Origin: an uncultured Odoribacter sp.
Lineage (GTDB): Bacteria > Bacteroidota > Bacteroidia > Bacteroidales > Marinifilaceae
Direction of reading: 5' to 3'
Assembly: GCA_910578985.1 (NCBI GenBank)
Contig: CAJTSF010000007.1
Coordinates: 1-64,000 of the forward strand
DNA length: 64,000 bases
Shown here: piece after piece, positions 16,758 through 24,567 of the stretch
How the letters are laid out: every line of letters begins with the position of its first letter
Numbering within the stretch: position 1 is the stretch's first letter
The notes under the pieces: generated by a model
What the model saw: only the letters and a program-made list of their open reading frames with translations
Database searches by the model: none
What the model was told of the DNA's origin: nothing
Made by a program: the position numbers and the translations under genes

Positions 16758-18088
16758 TACGGGAAACGATAGATCGGTTTTTGGAAAAGCAAGGGATTCC
16801 GCGGGAGTCACGGTTTATCTTGGCAGTGAGCGGCGGGGCGGATTCGATTTGCATGCTGCATGCGTTCAAGTATTTGAATCTGAACATCCTGGTGTTGCAC
16901 TGCAACTTCGCCCTGCGGGGCAAGGAGTCGGACATGGACGAACAGTTCGTGAAACGGTTCTGCGACAATTACGGCATCGCCCACAGCGTGAAGAAGTTCG
17001 ACACCACGGGGTATGCCCGTAAACACGGGATAAGCATCGAGATGGCGGCGCGGGAGCTGCGCTACGAGTGGTTCCGGGAAATGAAGGAGAAGAAGAGGAT
17101 GGACTACATCGTGGCGGCGCACCATGCGGACGACGTGGTGGAGACGGTGCTTATCAACTTCTGCCGGGGCACGGGCATCAAAGGGTTGCTGGGCATCAAG
17201 CCGGTGAACGGGGACGTCCTGCGCCCCCTGCTGGAATGCTCGCGGGAGGACATCCTGACGTATATCCGGGAGAACAAATTAGGCTATCGCACCGACTCGA
17301 CCAACAATTCATTGGACTACACCCGAAACAAGATACGCCACCAGGTGGTGCCGGTGCTCAAAGAGATTAACCCGTCGCTGCTCGCCACCATGCGGGAGAC
17401 CTGCGAGGCTCTGAAAGAGACGGAGGAGATTTTCAACTTCGGCATCCGCGAGTTGCAGGAGCGTGTCTGGGACTGCGAGGAGGACGAGATACTGATACAC
17501 ATTGGGAAGACACTTGCCTCCCCGGCACCCTACACCCTACTGTACGAGACGCTGCGCCCGTTCGGCTTCAATAAGACACAGATACGGGACATTCTGCATG
17601 CCCATGACGCCACGCCGGGAAAACAATTCTTCGCGGGCGACCATATACTGGTCAAAGGTCGCGACTATTGGCGATTGTACGACGCACACAAACAACAACA
17701 AGAGACGACGACCATCCCCGGACCAGGGCAATACACGGTGGAAGGGCAAAGGTTCGAGGTATTCCGCTTCCCGCTGACCGCCGACTTTGAGATTCCGACG
17801 GATGCCGACATCGCCTGCTTGGATGCGGGGAAGGTGAAGTTCCCGCTGACCGTGCGCCACTGGCAGGCGGGCGACTACTTCTGTCCGATAGGCATGCAGA
17901 AAAGCAAAAAGAAACTGAGCGACTTCTTCACCAACCGCAAATTCAGCGCGCGGCAGAAGCAGGAATGTCTGCTGTTGGAAAGCGATGAAAAGATTGCCTG
18001 GGTCATCGGACACCGGTTGGACGACCGCTTCAAGATTACGTCATTGACAAAAGAGATGCTTATTGTCAAGCGATTAACGGAAAAATAA
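16754..18088 (+). CDS. tilS: tRNA(Ile)-lysidine synthase TilS
   Basis: Essential enzyme that attaches lysine to C34 of tRNA-Ile(CAU), switching it to AUA decoding. 444 residues. The ATP-pyrophosphatase loop AVSGGADS is at 24-31, followed by the N-terminal catalytic domain (to about 220), a linker domain and the C-terminal TilS domain ending near KITSLTKEMLIVKRL. A longer open frame extends far upstream through the ABC-F gene, but ATG at 16754, in the ATGA overlap, gives the family's normal beginning MIRETIDRFL. A bidirectional terminator follows. Confidence 0.95.
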   Translation: MIRETIDRFLEKQGIPRESRFILAVSGGADSICMLHAFKYLNLNILVLHCNFALRGKESDMDEQFVKRFCDNYGIAHSVKKFDTTGYARKHGISIEMAARELRYEWFREMKEKKRMDYIVAAHHADDVVETVLINFCRGTGIKGLLGIKPVNGDVLRPLLECSREDILTYIRENKLGYRTDSTNNSLDYTRNKIRHQVVPVLKEINPSLLATMRETCEALKETEEIFNFGIRELQERVWDCEEDEILIHIGKTLASPAPYTLLYETLRPFGFNKTQIRDILHAHDATPGKQFFAGDHILVKGRDYWRLYDAHKQQQETTTIPGPGQYTVEGQRFEVFRFPLTADFEIPTDADIACLDAGKVKFPLTVRHWQAGDYFCPIGMQKSKKKLSDFFTNRKFSARQKQECLLLESDEKIAWVIGHRLDDRFKITSLTKEMLIVKRLTEK

Positions 18089-18090
18089 TT

Positions 18091-18122
18091 AAAAAAACGA
18101 GACTATGAAGCCTCGTTTTTTT
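18091..18122. terminator. Bidirectional terminator
   Basis: An 11-base stem (18091-18101 with 18112-18122) made of an A-run and ACGAG on one side and CTCGT plus a T-run on the other. It ends tilS on the plus strand and would end the predicted small RNA on the minus strand. Confidence 0.9.
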
Positions 18123-18177
18123 AACACACTAACAATAAATTTACTACACAAATAGAATCATCCCGCCAAGGAATGAC
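18091..18177 (-). ncRNA. Candidate small RNA of about 85 bases
   Basis: A minus-strand promoter (TTTG-18-TATCTTTG at 18182-18211) points leftwards to a terminator only about 85 bases away, with no protein gene between. The predicted RNA begins with a six-base stem (CATTCC with GGGATG, loop TTGGC), has an AU-rich middle and ends in the terminator hairpin. It contains one five-codon frame (MILFV). Existence as a stable RNA is inferred. Confidence 0.45.
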
Positions 18178-18181
18178 GGTG

Positions 18182-18211
18182 CAAAGATACAATATTTAAA
18201 ACGTTTGCAAA
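18182..18211 (-). promoter_or_regulatory. Promoter of the candidate small RNA
   Basis: On the minus strand TTTG (18208-18211), an 18-base spacer and TATCTTTG (18182-18189). It faces away from gapA, so it does not serve the genes to the right. Confidence 0.65.
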
Positions 18212-18270
18212 AATTTTCGGGAGAAATAATTTAATCGGACATATTATTTTTCATTCTCAAATATTTATCC

Positions 18271-18278
18271 TACTTTTG
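18271..18278 (+). promoter_or_regulatory. -7 box of the small lipoprotein/gapA transcript
   Basis: TACTTTTG, exact match, 28 bases before the small lipoprotein ATG. No separate promoter box is visible in the 29 bases before gapA. Confidence 0.7.
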
Positions 18279-18306
18279 TTCCTAACATTTAGTAAATATC
18301 CATGCT

Positions 18307-18435
18307 ATGAGAAAAAGAAGAATGACGATAGGACTGATTGTAGGCGCCGTATGCGGCTTATTGGCGGCAAGCGTTTTGTCTTCATGCGCCATCGACCGGA
18401 AATGCCCGGCATATTCGCAAGCGTATATTAAATAA
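18307..18435 (+). CDS. Small lipoprotein of 42 residues
   Basis: ATG at 18307 to TAA at 18433-18435 encodes a 42-residue peptide: a basic start (MRKRRM), a hydrophobic core (residues 7-24) and a lipobox LSSC with Cys27. The mature part is only 16 residues, CAIDRKCPAYSQAYIK, with a second Cys33 in a CPAY motif. Short Bacteroidota lipoproteins ending in a CPAY-type motif are familiar to me, but have no known role. It has a clear promoter at 18271-18278 and lies 29 bases before gapA, with which it probably shares a transcript. It is short enough to be missed by usual gene-length cut-offs. Confidence 0.75.
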   Translation: MRKRRMTIGLIVGAVCGLLAASVLSSCAIDRKCPAYSQAYIK

Positions 18436-18464
18436 CCGATTGAATAATTAAATATTAAAAGAAC

Positions 18465-19469
18465 ATGGCAAAAATTAAAGTTGGTATCAACGGATTCGGT
18501 CGCATCGGACGGTTGGTTTTCCGTGCAGCGATGACCAGAAATGACATTGAAGTGGTAGGCATCAATGACCTGATTGATGTGGACTACATGGTTTACATGC
18601 TGAAATACGACACCATGCACGGTCGTTTCAACGGAACAGTGGAAGCCAAGGACGGCAAACTGATTGTTAATGGTCAGGCTATCCGCGTGACTGCCGAGAA
18701 AGATCCGGCTAATCTGAAATGGAATGAAGTAGGCGCAGAGTACGTGGTTGAATCCACCGGTCTGTTCCTGACCAAAGAAAAAGCCGAAGCACATATCAAA
18801 GCTGGTGCTAAACGCGTGGTGATGTCCGCTCCGTCAAAAGATGACACCCCGATGTTCGTGATGGGTGTGAACAACAAGAAATATGCCGGTGAAACTATCG
18901 TTTCCAACGCATCCTGCACCACCAACTGTCTGGCTCCGCTGACCAAAGTTATCAATGACAAATTCGGCGTAATCGAAGGATTGATGACCACCGTACATTC
19001 CACCACTGCAACCCAGAAAACGGTTGACGGTCCTTCTGTCAAAGACTGGAGAGGCGGACGTGCTGCGGCAGGCAACATCATCCCCTCCTCCACCGGCGCA
19101 GCGAAAGCCGTGGGCAAGGTAATTCCGGAACTGAACGGTAAACTGACCGGTATGTCGTTCCGTGTGCCGACTCTGGACGTATCCGTTGTAGACGTGACTT
19201 TCCGTCTGGCAAAAGAGGCTTCCTACGATGAAATCAAAGCCGCTGTCAAGGAGGCTTCCGAAGGCGAAATGAAAGGAATTCTGGGCTACACCGAAGAGGA
19301 TGTGGTTTCTTCCGACTTCCTGGGAGATGCACGCACTTCCATCTTCGATGCCAAAGCAGGTATCGCATTGAACAAGAACTTTGTGAAACTCGTTTCCTGG
19401 TATGACAATGAGTGGGGATATTCCAACAAAGTGCTGGAATTGATTACACACATGAACACCGTGAAATAA
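18465..19469 (+). CDS. gapA: Glyceraldehyde-3-phosphate dehydrogenase, type I
   Basis: Glycolytic enzyme oxidising glyceraldehyde-3-phosphate to 1,3-bisphosphoglycerate with NAD. 334 residues, normal length. The NAD-binding start INGFGRIGR is at 8-16 and the catalytic SNASCTTNC motif gives Cys151; the Rossmann and catalytic domains are complete to SNKVLELITHM. Codon use is less C- or G-extreme than its neighbours and fits a highly expressed gene. It follows the small lipoprotein by 29 bases and ends at a strong terminator. Confidence 0.98.
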   Translation: MAKIKVGINGFGRIGRLVFRAAMTRNDIEVVGINDLIDVDYMVYMLKYDTMHGRFNGTVEAKDGKLIVNGQAIRVTAEKDPANLKWNEVGAEYVVESTGLFLTKEKAEAHIKAGAKRVVMSAPSKDDTPMFVMGVNNKKYAGETIVSNASCTTNCLAPLTKVINDKFGVIEGLMTTVHSTTATQKTVDGPSVKDWRGGRAAAGNIIPSSTGAAKAVGKVIPELNGKLTGMSFRVPTLDVSVVDVTFRLAKEASYDEIKAAVKEASEGEMKGILGYTEEDVVSSDFLGDARTSIFDAKAGIALNKNFVKLVSWYDNEWGYSNKVLELITHMNTVK

Positions 19470-19489
19470 TTTTTCTTCAATATTCAATG

Positions 19490-19524
19490 AAGCCGTTGCT
19501 GCCGGATGGTGCAACGGCTTTTTA
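19490..19524 (+). terminator. gapA terminator
   Basis: A nine-base stem (19491-19499 with 19511-19519) followed by a T-run. Confidence 0.88.
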
Positions 19525-19541
19525 TTGTCCAACGCCGGACA

Positions 19542-19574
19542 TAAAAAATCGCCCGGAAAAAACTCCCGGGCGAT
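19542..19574 (-). terminator. Terminator of the serC-serA-DUF1015 unit
   Basis: On the minus strand a nine-base stem ATCGCCCGG/CCGGGCGAT (19566-19574 with 19548-19556) is followed by a run of T, just past the DUF1015 stop. Confidence 0.88.
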
Positions 19575-19589
19575 ACTGTTTCGATTGGA

Positions 19590-20840
19590 TTAAATCTTGT
19601 GGATTACAAGACCCGAACGCAATTTCGGTTCGAACCAAGTCGTCTTCGGAGGCATGATATTGCCGGTATCGGCAATATTGATCAACTGCTCCATAGACAC
19701 TGGATAGAGAGCGAAAGCAACTTTCATCTCCCCGCTGTCCACGCGTTTCTTCAACTCGCCCAATCCGCGGATACCTCCTACGAAATCAATACGTTTGGAA
19801 GTACGCAAATCCTGAATATCCAGAATATCCGCCAATACATGCTTGGATAGGATAGTTACATCCAGCACTCCGATCGGATCGGCATCATTATAAGAACCTG
19901 CCTTTGCCGTCAAGCGGTACCACTTGCCTGCGAGATACATGCTGAATTCATGCAGTTTCGCCGGATGGTAAATCTCCGCACCCATATCCTCTACGGTAAA
20001 ATGAGCGTTTAATTTCTCCAGCAACTGGGCTTCCGACAGACCGTTCAAATCTTTCACGACACGGTTGTAGTCAATGATTTTCAACTGATGGTCCGGGAAG
20101 TGTACAGCCATGAAGTAATTGTACTCTTCAGTACCGTTGTGGTTCGGGTTCTTCGCGCTATACTCCGCACCGATACGGGCAGCGGCAGCAGTACGGTGGT
20201 GTCCGTCAGCCACATAAGTATAAGGAACCTTCGTAGCGAATAACTCTTCCAGGCGCTTATTCGTCTCCGGGCAATTAATCGCCCAGAAATGGTGACCGAA
20301 GCCATCCTCTGCCACGAAATCATAATCCGCTTTCTGGTTCTTCACAATATCCTCCACAATCGCATCGATTTCCGGTACGGCACGGTAAGCGAAAAATACA
20401 GGCTCCAGGTTGGCATTCACATAACGGGTCAGCACCATGCGGTCCTCCTCCTTGTCGGGACGGGTCAGTTCATGTTTCTTGATGATACCGTTCATATAAT
20501 CCTCACAAGCAGCACAACCTACGATACCGTATTGCGTCCGTCCTTCCATCGTCTGTGCATAGATATAGAATTTCGGTTCGGCATCCTGCACCAGCCACCC
20601 TTTCTCCTGGAACATCTTGAAATTCTCCACGCTCTTGTTGTACACAACTTCGGAGTGGATATCCGTTCCTGCAGGGCAGTCAATCTCGGCACGGGTCACG
20701 TGAAGTAACGACCTCGGTTTGCCGGCAGCCATCTGTGCCGCCTCCTCCGAGTTCATCACGTCGTACGGCAAACAAGCCAATTCCTCACATACTTCCTGAT
20801 TGGGAGTACGCAATCCTCTGAATGGTTTTACAATAGCCAT
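19590..20840 (-). CDS. DUF1015 family protein
   Basis: 416 residues. The family opening MAIVKPFRGLRTP and the CLPYDVMNSEEA stretch near residue 25 are typical; a YVADGHHRTAAA motif lies near the middle. DUF1015 proteins are cytosolic and of unproven function; the ParB/sulfiredoxin-like look of the ADGHHR motif hints at nucleotide binding, which is inference. The gene commonly travels with serA and serC, as here (14 bases after serA), so a link to serine metabolism is likely. The start at 20840 is preceded by GAGGAGAG, an unusually good Shine-Dalgarno for this phylum, and is preferred over a TTG four codons upstream. Confidence 0.9.
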   Translation of the reverse strand: MAIVKPFRGLRTPNQEVCEELACLPYDVMNSEEAAQMAAGKPRSLLHVTRAEIDCPAGTDIHSEVVYNKSVENFKMFQEKGWLVQDAEPKFYIYAQTMEGRTQYGIVGCAACEDYMNGIIKKHELTRPDKEEDRMVLTRYVNANLEPVFFAYRAVPEIDAIVEDIVKNQKADYDFVAEDGFGHHFWAINCPETNKRLEELFATKVPYTYVADGHHRTAAAARIGAEYSAKNPNHNGTEEYNYFMAVHFPDHQLKIIDYNRVVKDLNGLSEAQLLEKLNAHFTVEDMGAEIYHPAKLHEFSMYLAGKWYRLTAKAGSYNDADPIGVLDVTILSKHVLADILDIQDLRTSKRIDFVGGIRGLGELKKRVDSGEMKVAFALYPVSMEQLINIADTGNIMPPKTTWFEPKLRSGLVIHKI

Positions 20841-20854
20841 AACTCTCCTCAATC

Positions 20855-21775
20855 TTATTTGTTTACTTTGAATTTAGCATCGCCGTGCTCCAGGAAAGCC
20901 ACTATCTGACGGGCCGCAGCCAAACCGGCATTAACGTTCGCTTCTTCGGTCTGAGCCCCCATCTTCTTGGGAGTAAAGAAGTAACGGCCTTCGAACGGTG
21001 CAAAATCAGCTGCATTGTCCGGTGCGATGTCGGAAATATACTTAAAGTCGGGACGGTCTGCCATCAATTTCACCAGACCTTCCTCGTCAATCACCTCTTT
21101 ACGGGCGGTATTCACCAGGACAGCCCCTTTCGGCATGCGGTTCAACAACTCGTAATTGATTGACTTCTTCGTCTTGTCGGTTGCAGGGATATGCAGGGAA
21201 ACATAATCGCACATGCCGTACATCTCTTCCACGGAATGCAACGGAGTTGCACCGGCAGCGATAATCTGCTCGTCCGTCATGAACGGATCGAAGGCATACA
21301 CTTCCATGCCGAAACCTTTGGCGATGCGGCCTACATTCTGACCCACATTTCCATACGCATGAACACCGATTTTACGTCCTTTCAACTCTACGCCGGACTT
21401 GCCGTTATAGAAATTGCGGGCCATATAGACCATCATACCGAAAGCCAGCTCCGCAACGGCATTGGAGTTCTGTCCCGGAGTATTCATGGCAACCACACCG
21501 TGGTCGGTACAAGCCTGCAAATCGATATTGTCATATCCCGCACCGGCACGCACAATCACCTTCAGGTTCTTGGCAGCCTCAATGACCTCTCTGGTCGCCT
21601 TATCCGAACGGATAATCATGGCATCCACATCAGCCACGGCAGCAATCAACTGATCCGGAGAAGTATATTTCTCCAACAATACCAGTTCATATCCCTGAGC
21701 CTCCACGATTTCGCGGATACCGTTTACGGCAACAGCCGCAAACGGTTTATCTGTAGCAATTAATACTTTAGCCAT
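20855..21775 (-). CDS. serA: D-3-phosphoglycerate dehydrogenase, short form
   Basis: First step of serine synthesis: 3-phosphoglycerate to 3-phosphohydroxypyruvate with NAD. 306 residues, without the C-terminal ACT domain, so feedback inhibition by serine through that domain is not expected. Substrate loop VRAGAGYDNID and NAD-binding YGNVGQNVG are visible, with the catalytic-dimer motif SLHIPAT and a late IAPDNAADFAP region in place of the common His motif. MAKVLIATDKPF at 21775 is the start; the frame continues upstream without a signal. It lies 7 bases after serC. Confidence 0.93.
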   Translation of the reverse strand: MAKVLIATDKPFAAVAVNGIREIVEAQGYELVLLEKYTSPDQLIAAVADVDAMIIRSDKATREVIEAAKNLKVIVRAGAGYDNIDLQACTDHGVVAMNTPGQNSNAVAELAFGMMVYMARNFYNGKSGVELKGRKIGVHAYGNVGQNVGRIAKGFGMEVYAFDPFMTDEQIIAAGATPLHSVEEMYGMCDYVSLHIPATDKTKKSINYELLNRMPKGAVLVNTARKEVIDEEGLVKLMADRPDFKYISDIAPDNAADFAPFEGRYFFTPKKMGAQTEEANVNAGLAAARQIVAFLEHGDAKFKVNK

Positions 21776-21782
21776 AGTCACA

Positions 21783-22862
21783 TTATTTTTTGTGTTTTGC
21801 TTCAAACTCCTGCATGGCAGCAATCAACGCTTTGACATCCTCCATCGTACAAGCATTGTAAGTGGAAGCACGGAAACCGCCTACCAGACGGTGACCCTTC
21901 ACGCCTACGATATTCTTTGCCTTGCAGAAATCCAGGAATTCCTTCTCCAATTCCTCATAACCTTCTGCCAACAGGAACGGGATGTTCATGCGGGAACGGG
22001 AACCCTCTTCCACCACTGCGCGGAACACGGTGTTACGCTCGAACTCTGCATACAATGCGTCGCATCTTTCAATGGCCAGTTTCTCCATAGCCTCAACACC
22101 GCCCATGGACTTGATCCATTTCAAGGTTTCGCCTACGGCAAAAATGTTGATACAGGGAGGCGTATTGAACATAGAACCGTTCTCTACGTGGGTAGAATAT
22201 TTCAACATCGTCGGAATCTTGCGGTCTGCCACCACTTTTTCCAGAAAATCATTGCGGATAATGACGAAAGTAGCTCCGGCAGGTCCGAGGTTCTTCTGAC
22301 AACCGCCATAAATCATGGCATATTTCTTCACATCCACCGGACGGCTGCAAATATCCGAAGACATATCGGCGATTACAGGCACGGGGCTGTCCAGGTCTTC
22401 GAAAATCTCGGTACCGCGGATAGTATTGTTGGACGTAATGTGCAGATAGTCCACATCGGCAGGGATTTTGAATCCTTTCGGATAGTAAGTGAAGTTGCGG
22501 TCCTCGGAAGTGGCGATAACCTCCACTTCGCCGAACAACTTAGCCTCTGCGATGGCTTTCTTCGACCATACGCCGGTATTCACGTAAGCAGCTTTTTTAC
22601 CCAGGAAATTGTAAGGAATCATACAAAACTGCATGCTGGCACCACCACCCAAAAAAATCACTGAATAGTTGTCCGGAATGTTCAACACCTCTTTGAACAA
22701 GGCAACCGTCGAATCATAAACAGCCTGAAAATCAGCTGAACGGTGAGACACTTCCAAAATGGACTGTCCGCAATTACCCAACTCAATTACAGCCTTGGCA
22801 GTGTTTTCCAGAGTCATATCCGGCAATTTACAAGGCCCTGCGTTAAAAATGTGCTTTCTCAT
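21783..22862 (-). CDS. serC: Phosphoserine aminotransferase
   Basis: PLP enzyme converting 3-phosphohydroxypyruvate and glutamate to phosphoserine; also works in pyridoxine synthesis. 359 residues, standard for the class V family. The cofactor lysine is Lys190 in YGGCQKNLGPAG; the N-terminal NAGPCKLP and phosphate-binding SHRSADF (39-45) motifs are intact. First gene of the serC-serA-DUF1015 unit, with a TATTTTTG box at 22898-22905. serB was not seen in this window. Confidence 0.96.
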   Translation of the reverse strand: MRKHIFNAGPCKLPDMTLENTAKAVIELGNCGQSILEVSHRSADFQAVYDSTVALFKEVLNIPDNYSVIFLGGGASMQFCMIPYNFLGKKAAYVNTGVWSKKAIAEAKLFGEVEVIATSEDRNFTYYPKGFKIPADVDYLHITSNNTIRGTEIFEDLDSPVPVIADMSSDICSRPVDVKKYAMIYGGCQKNLGPAGATFVIIRNDFLEKVVADRKIPTMLKYSTHVENGSMFNTPPCINIFAVGETLKWIKSMGGVEAMEKLAIERCDALYAEFERNTVFRAVVEEGSRSRMNIPFLLAEGYEELEKEFLDFCKAKNIVGVKGHRLVGGFRASTYNACTMEDVKALIAAMQEFEAKHKK

Positions 22863-22897
22863 CTCTAAATAATTAAAGTTTTATAATTAATTGGTTA

Positions 22898-22905
22898 CAA
22901 AAATA
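22898..22905 (-). promoter_or_regulatory. -7 box of the serC unit
   Basis: TATTTTTG on the minus strand, an exact match, 35 bases before serC and in the gap after gcvT. Confidence 0.6.
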
Positions 22906-22909
22906 TCTA

Positions 22910-24010
22910 TCAAAAAAACGGAGTTTTTACAACCTTGGCTTTCAGTGCTTTATTTCTTACCCGAATGTAAATCTCGGTATCCAGCTTATGGAAACCGCTC
23001 TTCACGTATCCCGTACCGATGGATTTTCCGGTCAGAGGAGACATCGTACCCGAGCAAACCACTCCGATTTCATTCCCTTCCGCGTCCTCGATAGGATAGC
23101 CTTGGCGGGCGATACCCCGGTCGATGATTTCAAAGGGTTTCAGATAACGGGACGGCTTATCGTTCTTCAACTTCTCATGATATTCACGCATAATGAAATC
23201 ATTGCCCGGCACAAACTTGGTAATCCATCCTAACCCTGCCTCTATCGGGGAATGGTCATCGTCGATTTCATGCCCGTACAGGCAGAAACCGGCTTCCAGA
23301 CGCAAAGTATCCCGCGCACCCAGACCGATAGGCAATACCCCGAACTCCTCGCCGGCTTCAAATACGGCTTTCCATAATTTCTCCGCATCCGCATTGTAGG
23401 CATACACCTCGCAACCGCCCGAACCAGTATAACCCGTAGTGGAAAAAATCACTTTATCAATGCCCGCAAAGGGAATTTCTTTAAATGTATAATACTCCAT
23501 ATCCTCCACGCTCGCATCCGTCAGTTTCTGCATGGCTTTCAACGCCAAAGGTCCCTGAATCGCCAACTGGCAAATATTATCGGAAGCATTCTCCAGTTCC
23601 ACGCCCGGCTTCATGCCCAACTCCTCCCCATGCTTCACGACCCATTCCCAATCCTTTTCGATATTGGCGGCATTCACCACCAGCAGATACTTCTCCGCGC
23701 TGAAACGGTACACCAACAAATCGTCCACGATACCTCCCTTGTCATTCAGAAAGCAGCTATACTGGACTTTCCCGTCCACCAGCGCAGCCACATCATTGGA
23801 AGTCAATTTTTGAACCAATTCGAAAGCCTTCGGTCCCTTGATCCAGAACTCCCCCATGTGGGATACGTCAAAAACACCCAATTTTTCGCGCACATTATTG
23901 TGCTCCTCTTTGATGCCGGTGCTGTATTCTATCGGCATATTGTAACCGGCAAACGGTGCCATACGAGCGCCAAGCGCCTCGTGATAATGAGTAAAAGGAG
24001 TTGTTTTCAT
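22910..24010 (-). CDS. gcvT: Aminomethyltransferase, glycine cleavage T protein
   Basis: Transfers the methylene group from the H-protein aminomethyl-lipoate to tetrahydrofolate, releasing ammonia. 366 residues, typical. The N-terminal FAGYNMPIEY, DVSHMGEF and later GLGARDTLRLEAG and PIEAGLGW motifs mark the folate-binding core. It is separate from gcvP (29.3 kb), and gcvH is not in the window. A TATCTTTG box at 24056-24063 provides the promoter. The serC promoter starts immediately beyond its stop. Confidence 0.96.
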   Translation of the reverse strand: MKTTPFTHYHEALGARMAPFAGYNMPIEYSTGIKEEHNNVREKLGVFDVSHMGEFWIKGPKAFELVQKLTSNDVAALVDGKVQYSCFLNDKGGIVDDLLVYRFSAEKYLLVVNAANIEKDWEWVVKHGEELGMKPGVELENASDNICQLAIQGPLALKAMQKLTDASVEDMEYYTFKEIPFAGIDKVIFSTTGYTGSGGCEVYAYNADAEKLWKAVFEAGEEFGVLPIGLGARDTLRLEAGFCLYGHEIDDDHSPIEAGLGWITKFVPGNDFIMREYHEKLKNDKPSRYLKPFEIIDRGIARQGYPIEDAEGNEIGVVCSGTMSPLTGKSIGTGYVKSGFHKLDTEIYIRVRNKALKAKVVKTPFF

Positions 24011-24055
24011 ACCATATCGTTTTAATTATGATTTCGTTTCCCATAAATTTCCGGA

Positions 24056-24063
24056 CAAAGATA
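24056..24063 (-). promoter_or_regulatory. -7 box of gcvT
   Basis: TATCTTTG on the minus strand, an exact match, 45 bases before the gcvT ATG. Confidence 0.65.
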
Positions 24064-24137
24064 TAATTTATATCCAAGCACTTTCTTCTTTTTTCGGTTT
24101 AAATTTTCCATTTCAAGCAACTTTAATTGAAAAAACA

Positions 24138-24169
24138 TTTGGCACTTTGGATTATTTGCCCTATTTTCG
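24138..24169 (+). promoter_or_regulatory. Promoter of the STAS gene
   Basis: TTTG at 24138-24141, a 20-base spacer and TATTTTCG at 24162-24169 (one mismatch from TAnnTTTG). It places the start of translation downstream, at 24217. Confidence 0.55.
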
Positions 24170-24216
24170 ACACCCAAGTTTTGCATGCTAAAGCAAACAT
24201 CAAAAAAGATTACGCC

Positions 24217-24552
24217 ATGATGATAAAAGTAACAGAACAACAAGGCTATTTCGTCGCTGAGTTTGTCGATCTGAAACGATTTACATTAGCTAATGTGGAA
24301 CCCATCAAATCCGAATTGGTTCCCCTTTTCTCCACAACGGGCACCCGTTTGGCCCTCAATTTCCAAAACATCGAATTCATTGACAGCAGTGCCATCGGAT
24401 GCCTCATTTCTTTGGCAAAAGCCGCCCGATGCAACGGGGGTTCCATCAAACTTTGCCACTTGACGCAAAACGTAATGGAAATACTGGAATTACTTCACTT
24501 GCCCATGATTTTAGACATCGAACCCACCGTGGAGGATTGCTTCAAAAGCTAA
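24217..24552 (+). CDS. STAS-domain protein, anti-sigma-factor-antagonist-like
   Basis: 111 residues, the size of a single STAS domain of the SpoIIAA/RsbV type. The phosphorylation-site loop FIDSSAIG at 54-61 supplies Ser57/Ser58, and the preceding strand LALNFQN fits. Such proteins bind an anti-sigma kinase when unphosphorylated. No kinase or phosphatase partner is nearby, so the target is unknown; in Bacteroidota these domains also act in cell-surface or lipid-transport complexes. The frame runs upstream to 24127 but crosses the promoter, so start 24217 (or the next ATG, 24220) is chosen. Its stop lies 15 bases from the end of the convergent helicase gene. Confidence 0.85.
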   Translation: MMIKVTEQQGYFVAEFVDLKRFTLANVEPIKSELVPLFSTTGTRLALNFQNIEFIDSSAIGCLISLAKAARCNGGSIKLCHLTQNVMEILELLHLPMILDIEPTVEDCFKS

Positions 24553-24567
24553 AAAGCCACCAATCCC

